Shown one piece after another: positions 58,454 to 64,000 of a stretch of 64,000 nt of DNA; the stretch's first letter is position 1; each line of letters opens with the position of its first letter. Source of the stretch: Actinomycetaceae bacterium (GTDB lineage: Bacteria; Actinomycetota; Actinomycetes; Actinomycetales; Actinomycetaceae); assembly GCA_030538185.1 (NCBI GenBank), contig JAUNUK010000001.1, forward strand, positions 360,296-424,295. The letters are read 5' to 3'. The translations under genes were made by a program, and so were the position numbers. Below the pieces are notes generated by a model, which ran no database searches, was not told where the DNA came from, and saw nothing but the letters and a program-made list of their open reading frames with translations.

Positions 58454-59119
58454 GTGGTGTCCAAGCCAGGAGAAGTACGTGAGGGTGTCGAGGTCTTTAG
58501 CCGGGCACGTTTAGCCGTTTTGGCTTCGGGTGCCGGGTCGAATTTACGCGCCTTGATCGAGGCGAGTCGGGCCAGTGATTATCCTGCCGAGGTCGTATCT
58601 GTCACCACTGACCGCCCAGGTGTGGGGGCTTTGGATATAGCTGACGAAGAAGGAATTGTGTCAAGGACCTGTGTGCTGGGGGACTATCCCGACCGGGCAG
58701 CATGGGATGAAGATTTGGCAAGGATCCTGGCAGAAGATCGCCCTGACCTGGTGGTGTCGGCTGGCTTCCTGAAACTCTTGGGACCTGCGGTGTTAGGGGA
58801 GTTCCCTGGGCGCATCATTAACACCCATAACTCTTTATTGCCGGCATTTCCGGGCATACATGGCCCGCGCGACGCCCTCGAATATGGGGTGAAAATAGCC
58901 GGGGCAACCGTATTTGTGGTGGACCCAGGCGAGGATACAGGGGTAATATTATCGCAGGTGGCAGTACCTGTAGAGGATGATGACAACGAAGAAAGTTTGC
59001 TGAACCGTATTCAGGTAGCGGAGCGTGTTCAGCTTGTGGATACAATTGGTGTTATGTTTCGGCAGGGCTGGACGGTGCGAGGCAGAAGAGCATATTTCGG
59101 TAGCGCGCTTTCAAAATAG
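58454..59119 (+). CDS. purN: Phosphoribosylglycinamide formyltransferase
   Basis: 221 residues from GTG 58454, seven bases after GGAAGG; a longer frame from ATG 58424 lacks a good site. GAGSNLRALIEA (phosphate loop), INTHNSLLPAFPG with catalytic Asn and His, and DPGEDTGVILSQ with the catalytic Asp. Transfers formyl from 10-formyl-THF to GAR in de novo purine synthesis. In relatives purH follows directly; here a sialidase and a sortase substrate intervene. Confidence 0.93.
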   Translation: MVSKPGEVREGVEVFSRARLAVLASGAGSNLRALIEASRASDYPAEVVSVTTDRPGVGALDIADEEGIVSRTCVLGDYPDRAAWDEDLARILAEDRPDLVVSAGFLKLLGPAVLGEFPGRIINTHNSLLPAFPGIHGPRDALEYGVKIAGATVFVVDPGEDTGVILSQVAVPVEDDDNEESLLNRIQVAERVQLVDTIGVMFRQGWTVRGRRAYFGSALSK

Positions 59120-59163
59120 AATGTCGTGAGAGAGAACATTGAAAGATGGCAGGGGGTGAGTGA

Positions 59164-60366
59164 ATGTTCGACCTGATAAATATCGCGCGCGATCGCGTAG
59201 ACGGGTATGAAGCATTCCGCACACCTGCCCTGATCCGTACAGCCGCTGGTCGCTTGCTATGTGCCTACGAGGCATACGACAATGTGGATGATGCCGTTTG
59301 CCCGCCGACAATCAGAGGCAGAGGCTGCGATGCGATCTTATTGCGTGGCTCAGATGATCTAGGAAACACCTGGTCCGATGCGGTATCCATCGACATATCT
59401 GCCCACAGCGACACCCTGCGTTATGGTTCACCCAGCTTTATTTATGACCAGGTCACGGGTCGTATTTTCCTAATGACGGCGCTGTTCACAGAGGTGGGCT
59501 TCCGTGAATCTGCGGCGTCTACGGATGTGGGACAACCGGATGTCCTACACCTGGCCGTCAGCACCAGCGATGATGAGGGCCTCACCTGGAGGTCATCCGT
59601 TATTACGGCGCAGGTGACGGGCGGGCGAGGTTGGCGCGCTCGCGTGGCGGCCCCGGGGCATGGGATCCAATTGTCACGAGGCATGTTTTCAGGGCGCCTG
59701 ATCCAGCCGGCCGTCATCCTGGACGCCGAAGGTCGTTCACGGTTTACTGCGATTTGTTCCGATGACCACGGCACAACCTGGTGGGCTGGTGATCCAGTGG
59801 GCGACAACGCGGTGTCTTGTGGCATTGTTGAACTCTCGGATGGTCGGCTGCTGTTGCGTGGACTTTCACGTCTAGGGGATTCGACCGCCATGGTTGCCTA
59901 CTCCCGCGACGGGGGCCGCACATGGGAGGATCCCATCGTGCGTGAGTCTTCCATCTGGGAGATTGAATCCGACGCCGTTGAGCCAGCCTTTCCTGCTGCA
60001 CCGGATGGCACACCCCAAGCTCAGATCATGATCCGACCGCGCATGGTGCAATATCCAGATCGCACCCGTGCAGGTTTCCTCTCGGTTTCACTGGATAATC
60101 AACAGCATTTTGGTGCAGAGTTGCTGGTCTCTGAGGTGTCAACCCTGTGGCCGGACCTGGCCTCAATTCCCGAATACCGCGTGTTGACCCGCGTTTTCCA
60201 AGGGCCCAAAGGCATTGAGTTTCAACGCGTGCCTTTCGCTGCACTGGGGATCGATGAGTACGCCTTGGGTTGGCTGAACTCTAGGGAGGTTCAGGACACC
60301 TGGCTGCAAGAAAACGGACTAGTGCAGGTCCCCAAGGTGTCTACCGAAACGGTCGCCCGTCGATAA
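59164..60366 (+). CDS. Sialidase-like glycosidase (BNR/Asp-box, GH33-like)
   Basis: 400 residues. FRTP at 18-21 stands where sialidases have F-R-I-P, with four Asp boxes: SDDLGNTW, SDDEGLTW, SDDHGTTW and SRDGGRTW. YGSPSFIYD and RPRMVQYPDRTR supply candidate catalytic acids and arginines. No signal peptide or anchor, unlike most secreted sialidases of this group, so it would act on imported sialosides or has another substrate. Inserted between purN and purH and followed by a terminator. Six-bladed propeller fold expected. Confidence 0.82.
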   Translation: MFDLINIARDRVDGYEAFRTPALIRTAAGRLLCAYEAYDNVDDAVCPPTIRGRGCDAILLRGSDDLGNTWSDAVSIDISAHSDTLRYGSPSFIYDQVTGRIFLMTALFTEVGFRESAASTDVGQPDVLHLAVSTSDDEGLTWRSSVITAQVTGGRGWRARVAAPGHGIQLSRGMFSGRLIQPAVILDAEGRSRFTAICSDDHGTTWWAGDPVGDNAVSCGIVELSDGRLLLRGLSRLGDSTAMVAYSRDGGRTWEDPIVRESSIWEIESDAVEPAFPAAPDGTPQAQIMIRPRMVQYPDRTRAGFLSVSLDNQQHFGAELLVSEVSTLWPDLASIPEYRVLTRVFQGPKGIEFQRVPFAALGIDEYALGWLNSREVQDTWLQENGLVQVPKVSTETVARR

Positions 60367-60381
60367 CCTGGTGCAGACGTG

Positions 60382-60417
60382 GAACGGGGGGCCTACGTCT
60401 GTGTAGGCCCCCCGTTC
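60382..60417. terminator. Bidirectional terminator
   Basis: Perfect 15-bp stem GAACGGGGGGCCTAC (60382-60396) with its complement (60403-60417), loop GTCTGT, between the convergent sialidase and surface-protein genes. Confidence 0.85.
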
Positions 60418-60436
60418 GATAATCCCTAGTCAGGGA

Positions 60437-61189
60437 TTATTCGGAGCGTTTGCGGTTGACGGATCCTAGGGCTGCGCCTGCCAGCAGCAGCGTCCCAGAG
60501 ATTGCGAGCAATGCGACAGTGTGTTCGGGGCCGGTTTTAGCCAGGACACCCCTGACAATCGGTCGACGCGGAGTCCGTGCCGGGGCCTGCTTCGCAGGAG
60601 GCTGCGTTGCTGGGGGTTGCGTCGCAGGCGGCTGGGTTGCCGGAGGACATTCCTTGGGCCTGGTCACAGGGTTCGGATCGTCACAATTGGGTGGGGCTGG
60701 AGTCTTGGGCGGGCAGCCTTCAGGTGGCCTGGTGAGATTGGGGTCATCACAATTTACGCTCGGAGTCGGCGTCGGGGTACCCGGATCCGGAGCCGGAGGA
60801 GTCGGGGCGCCCGTTCCTGGAGCCGGAGGGGCCGTAGGGGCACCCGTGCCAGAGCCACCAGGTAACCACTGGTTACCGCCGCCAGTGCCCGTACCGGGGT
60901 TGGGGGTAGGTGTACCCGTGCCAACGGTACTGCAACCCCCAAATGCATTGGGCTGTTGTCCAGGGGGGCATCCGACCCGGCCTGCATGTGCGACTAGCAA
61001 TTCGGCGTTCTCAACTGCATCGAGTTCGACAACCAGGTTTGAGTCAGGTGCCACTGGTTGCGAGGCGTCCTCGGCAAAAGCTGGGACGGCCACTAAAGCC
61101 GATAAGCCCAAGGCGACAAAGCCAATAGCGGCAGTGAAAATCCGTAAGGGCGTGCGTATGGGGGGACGAGGTAATGAATCGGTAGACAC
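60437..61189 (-). CDS. Sortase-anchored Pro-rich surface protein (LAKTG)
   Basis: 250 residues. Signal peptide (about 1-40, ending VPAFAEDA). A CPPGQQPNAFGGC disulfide loop, then long Pro/Thr/Gly-rich spacers with two NCDDPN...CPP repeats (about 145-180) and four PPATQ repeats. C-terminal sorting signal LAKTG, hydrophobic helix and RKRSE tail. LAxTG fits a class E-type actinobacterial sortase rather than LPxTG; the sortase is not in the window. Probably a wall-spanning stalk or small adhesin. Confidence 0.85.
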   Translation of the reverse strand: MSTDSLPRPPIRTPLRIFTAAIGFVALGLSALVAVPAFAEDASQPVAPDSNLVVELDAVENAELLVAHAGRVGCPPGQQPNAFGGCSTVGTGTPTPNPGTGTGGGNQWLPGGSGTGAPTAPPAPGTGAPTPPAPDPGTPTPTPSVNCDDPNLTRPPEGCPPKTPAPPNCDDPNPVTRPKECPPATQPPATQPPATQPPAKQAPARTPRRPIVRGVLAKTGPEHTVALLAISGTLLLAGAALGSVNRKRSE

Positions 61190-61475
61190 GATGCCTCCTA
61201 GGTTGGGACGTCGTCGACCAAACCCAAACCCTATGGAGATGACTGAGAGAGAAATCGTTTGGGGGACGACTATGGGATATTGGCGTGTCCGTCATGGACA
61301 CCCTTATAGCTTACCTGTGACGCGGGGCATAGTCCAGGACCCGGCAGTGTTGAATTGCGCCGCGATAATCCGCGGCGCGTCACTGGCGAAGAATCGGAAG
61401 ACGCGACTTCCGATTCTTCTATTTCATATGACTGTGGGCGCAGCCTGGCTGTTGTAAATGTGGGTAGACTGTTTG
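61190..61475. other. Divergent promoter region before the purH riboswitch
   Basis: 286 bases. GAATCGGAAGACGCGACTTCCGATTC (stem arms 61391-61400 and 61407-61416) and CGCCGCG-ATAATC-CGCGGCG near 61360-61378 can form hairpins. The LAKTG-protein promoter would lie at the left. No gene. Confidence 0.4.
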
Positions 61476-61560
61476 TGGGTCGTGACTGGCGTAGGTGGAT
61501 TACCACCGGGAAGCGGCTTGCAGTAGTTTTCCCCGTTGTGGCACCGCCCGCCTGGGTGTC
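61476..61560 (+). ncRNA. ZTP/ZMP riboswitch (pfl motif)
   Basis: GGGTCGTGACTGGCG (61477-61491), then GGTGGATTACCACCGGGAAGC (P2/P3 loop), a variable stem, and CCGCCCGCCTGGG (61544-61556). These are the hallmark conserved segments of the pfl RNA, which binds the purine intermediate ZMP/ZTP and turns on folate and purine genes. It sits about 45 bases before purH, whose product consumes ZMP (AICAR), a typical regulon member. Confidence 0.9.
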
Positions 61561-61602
61561 GGGGGCGTCAATGTTTACGCCGATTGCCACAGGAGGCTCA
61601 CC

Positions 61603-63375
61603 TTGTCTGATATGCCAGTTTCGCCCAGTTCATCCACGCCCTTCACCTATCCGCAAAGCCCTGAGGCCCGCATACCCGTGCGCCGCGCCCTCGTCTCGGT
61701 TTATGACAAAACCGGCCTGGAAGAACTGGCTCGGGCTCTGGCGGATGTCGGTGTCGACATCGTGTCCACGGGTTCCACCGCCTCGCGCATTGAGGCCGCA
61801 GGCGTGAGCGTCACCCCGGTCGACCAGTTGACCGGCTTCCCAGAGTGTCTGGAAGGTCGCGTGAAAACCCTGCACCCCAAGGTGCACGCAGGCATCCTGG
61901 CCGACAGGCGCAAAACAGATCACGTCCAGCAGCTCGCAGACCTCGGAGTGGAGGCCTTTGACCTGGTCATCGTCAATTTGTACCCCTTTGCGGCAACCGT
62001 ACAATCGGGGGCAAGCGTCGATGAATGCGTCGAACAAATCGACATCGGCGGACCCACCATGGTGCGCGCAGCCGCCAAGAACTACCCCTCGGTTGCGGTC
62101 ATTACCTCGCCTGCCAGCTACGACGCAGTACTCATGGCTGTCAAGGCCGGGGGCTTCACCTTGGCACAACGCCGCGATTTGGCCGCCGCGGCCTTCGAAC
62201 ACACGGCTTCTTACGACGCCACGGTCGCTTCATGGTTCGCTGAAGGCTTGCTTACCGAGGGCGAAGAGACAGGGAATGTGTCAGGTTCCTTGAGTGCCGC
62301 CCTCGGCAATGAAAACAAAAATGCTGGGGTGCCGCGATTTGTGGGCCGCGCGTGGTCCTTGATAGAGCCTCTGCGTTACGGGGAAAACCCTCACCAGGCT
62401 GCGGGGCTGTATGCCGATGCGGGGATTACTGCGCCCGGGATCGCGCAGGGCGTGCAGCTGCACGGCAAGGCCATGTCCTTCAATAACTACACGGACGGGG
62501 ATGCGGCCTGGCGGGCAGCCTGGGACCATGAGGCCCCCTGTTGTGCGATTATCAAACACGCCAACCCCTGCGGGATTGCCATCGGTGCGGATATTGCTGA
62601 GGCTCACAGGCGCGCACACGCGTGTGACCCGGTTTCGGCCTTCGGCGGCGTTATCGCTGTGAATCGTGAGGTCACCAAGGAACTGGCAGAACAGATTGCG
62701 CCCATTTTTACCGAGGTCGTCTTGGCGCCTTCCTTCGACAATGCGGCCGTAGAGGTGCTGGCCGCCAAGAAAAACCTGCGCCTGGTCCAAGTGCCCAAAC
62801 CTGTATCTGGTGCCCTAGAAATCAAACCCATCAGCGGGGGAGCTGTCATCCAGGGGTGCGACAATATCGACGCGACGGGTGATGACCCTGCTGGGTGGAC
62901 CCTGGCCTCGGGTGCGCCTGCCGATGCGGAGACCATGCGAGACCTGGTGTTTGCGTGGCGGACCGTGCGCGCGGTGAAATCCAATGCGATCTTGTTGGTA
63001 AAAGACGGTGCCTCTGTGGGGGTAGGAATGGGGCAGGTCAACCGGGTGGACTCTTGCAAGCTGGCGATTGAACGGGCAAACACGCTGGGTGGTCGGGCCA
63101 GTGGGGATGCCGACGCTTCGGCTGGGGTGGATTCGGCTGGTGGGGCGGATGCCAGTTCCATTTTGGGTGCGCAAGCTCCCAGGCGTTCTGAGGGGGCGGT
63201 TGGGGCATCCGATGCCTTCTTCCCCTTCGCCGATGGCTTGCAGCTGTTGATTGATGCAGGCGTGAAGGCTGTTGTGCAGCCCGGTGGCTCGGTGCGCGAT
63301 GACCAGGTTATCGAAGCCGCCAAAGCCGCAGGAATCACCATGTACCTGACGGGCACCAGGCATTTCTTCCACTAG
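61603..63375 (+). CDS. purH: Bifunctional AICAR transformylase/IMP cyclohydrolase
   Basis: 590 residues from TTG 61603, six bases after AGGAGG; ATG 61612 is 15 bases away. IMP cyclohydrolase at about 25-220 ([49 protein letters not shown]) and AICAR transformylase after ([27 protein letters not shown]). Two low-complexity insertions: around 225-245 ([21 protein letters not shown]), coded by an inverted pair of CCGAGGGCG words at 62255 and 62298, and an Ala/Ser/Gly-rich one around 500-530. Last two steps to IMP, under the ZTP riboswitch. Confidence 0.95.
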   Translation: MSDMPVSPSSSTPFTYPQSPEARIPVRRALVSVYDKTGLEELARALADVGVDIVSTGSTASRIEAAGVSVTPVDQLTGFPECLEGRVKTLHPKVHAGILADRRKTDHVQQLADLGVEAFDLVIVNLYPFAATVQSGASVDECVEQIDIGGPTMVRAAAKNYPSVAVITSPASYDAVLMAVKAGGFTLAQRRDLAAAAFEHTASYDATVASWFAEGLLTEGEETGNVSGSLSAALGNENKNAGVPRFVGRAWSLIEPLRYGENPHQAAGLYADAGITAPGIAQGVQLHGKAMSFNNYTDGDAAWRAAWDHEAPCCAIIKHANPCGIAIGADIAEAHRRAHACDPVSAFGGVIAVNREVTKELAEQIAPIFTEVVLAPSFDNAAVEVLAAKKNLRLVQVPKPVSGALEIKPISGGAVIQGCDNIDATGDDPAGWTLASGAPADAETMRDLVFAWRTVRAVKSNAILLVKDGASVGVGMGQVNRVDSCKLAIERANTLGGRASGDADASAGVDSAGGADASSILGAQAPRRSEGAVGASDAFFPFADGLQLLIDAGVKAVVQPGGSVRDDQVIEAAKAAGITMYLTGTRHFFH

Positions 63376-63413
63376 GACTGTTGCTGCGGGGTTCTGCGGG
63401 TATTGTGGGAAGT

Positions 63414-63749
63414 GTGAGTGATGCTTTTTTGCCGCTGTCGTCTGCCGAGCCTGGCAAGTTGCGTGAGGGTGTTGTCAAACCTCGGCGTAACAGGTATTTG
63501 GCGAAACGGCCGTGGACGGTGTGGGCTTTGGGCGTGGGAGTTGCGACTTTCTTTATTCTGATCGCCGCAGCTCAGCCTGTATGGGCAGTGGTTGAACTGG
63601 CAGTCTTGAGCATCTGTCTGTCTGTCGTGCGTGGTTTTCGCCCCAGCGGTACTTGGATGGCTGCGCGGTCTGCCCTTTTTGATCGCTCGGCACTGCTTTT
63701 GGCAGCCCTCGCCCTTGGCGTCTTGGCCTTGTGGCTACTCAGCCTTTAG
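63414..63749 (+). CDS. DUF3017-like small membrane protein
   Basis: 111 residues from GTG 63414. A basic N-terminus then three hydrophobic helices (about 35-110). Its place right after purH matches DUF3017 proteins of other actinobacteria. Function unknown. Start uncertain; closed by a terminator. Confidence 0.65.
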   Translation: MSDAFLPLSSAEPGKLREGVVKPRRNRYLAKRPWTVWALGVGVATFFILIAAAQPVWAVVELAVLSICLSVVRGFRPSGTWMAARSALFDRSALLLAALALGVLALWLLSL

Positions 63750-63760
63750 CGTTACCGACA

Positions 63761-63809
63761 AAGTCGTGGGGGCAAGCCTCGCAACTACCGAGACTTGCCC
63801 CCACGACTT
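63761..63809. terminator. Bidirectional terminator
   Basis: Perfect 16-bp stem AAGTCGTGGGGGCAAG (63761-63776) with its complement at 63794-63809, between DUF3017 and the minus-strand surface-protein gene. Shares GGGGGCAAG with the hairpin at 15921. Confidence 0.8.
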
Positions 63810-63815
63810 CCTTAC

Positions 63816-64000
63816 CTAGAGTTGTTTGCGTCTGGTGCGGGCTAAAGTGCCTGCCAGCGCCAAGAGTCCCAAAGACAGCATTACCAACGCGCTGCTCGAA
63901 GTGCTCCCTGTACGCGCCAGGGAATCCTTCATATTCAAAGGCCCCTTTGCAGGTTTCACAGGTGTCGCCACCCCCGGCTGTAGGGGCGCGGGCGCAACCA
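63816..64000 (-). CDS. C-terminal end of a sortase-anchored surface protein (partial)
   Basis: Only the last about 61 codons are in the window; the gene runs off the right edge. The reading ends with a Pro/Lys-rich stretch (APAPLQPGVATPVKPAKGP), sorting signal LARTG, a hydrophobic helix (SSSALVMLSLGLLALAG) and the tail ARTRRKQL before TAG. Same LAxTG type as the protein at 60437, so the same sortase is likely. Size and function of the rest unknown. Confidence 0.75.
   Translation of the reverse strand, partial: VAPAPLQPGVATPVKPAKGPLNMKDSLARTGSTSSSALVMLSLGLLALAGTLARTRRKQL

Overview
The window is about 64 kb of moderately GC-rich chromosome from a high-GC Gram-positive bacterium, most likely a facultatively or strictly anaerobic member of the Actinomycetaceae. 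The gene order sucC-sucD-DUF6350-purN-purH-DUF3017 is the classic actinobacterial arrangement. GuaB3, PspC-type sensor kinases, sortase substrates with LAxTG signals and apparently leaderless mRNAs point the same way. A 1629-residue acyl-CoA dehydratase activase, oxygen-sensitive class I fumarase, an Aer-like PAS/MCP pair and acetate fermentation genes suggest an anaerobic, possibly motile, host-associated organism. Mobiluncus-like is a guess, not proven.

Layout. 0.1-1.8 kb: phosphoesterase and WYL regulator. 1.9-4.7 kb: queuine salvage (tgt, YhhQ transporter) and a DnaQ-like exonuclease. 4.9-9.8 kb: tpx, guaB3, MCP/PAS pair, fumarase. 10-11.7 kb: SMR pump, FitAB/VapBC toxin-antitoxin pair, B-box membrane protein. 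12-17.6 kb: CDCA-like protein, GH3 glycosidase, HAD hydrolase, MoeA. 17.7-20.6 kb: complete ECF transporter (S, T, fused A). 20.6-27.4 kb: RidA, oxidoreductase, DyP peroxidase, SRPBCC protein, two paralogous membrane proteins. 27.4-31.5 kb is an accessory patch: a cell-wall-binding protein with a poly-G frameshift, a structured element, a second FitAB whose toxin is truncated at a HEPN/MNT module. 31.5-45.1 kb: fructokinase, TetR, the giant activase, aroD, ackA-pta, GntR, guaA, lipoprotein. 45.3-50.4 kb: PspC envelope-stress cluster with sensor kinase and regulator. 50.5-54.5 kb: pcrA and lipoproteins. 54.7-64 kb: sucCD, DUF6350, purN, sialidase, LAKTG surface protein, ZTP riboswitch, purH, DUF3017 and the end of another sortase substrate.

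The most striking signal is not a gene. A short non-palindromic word, core CCGAGGGCG with consensus ATTKCCGAGGGCG, occurs about 37 times exactly on both strands, in linkers, insertions and intergenic hairpins. Its distribution resembles a DNA uptake sequence. Other notable items are a G8 tract that puts a surface protein out of frame (candidate phase variation), two copies of an approximately 100-nt hairpin element with compensatory changes, nested inverted repeats ahead of the DyP gene and near the PspC cluster, and a toxin-antitoxin module abutting a truncated toxin gene.
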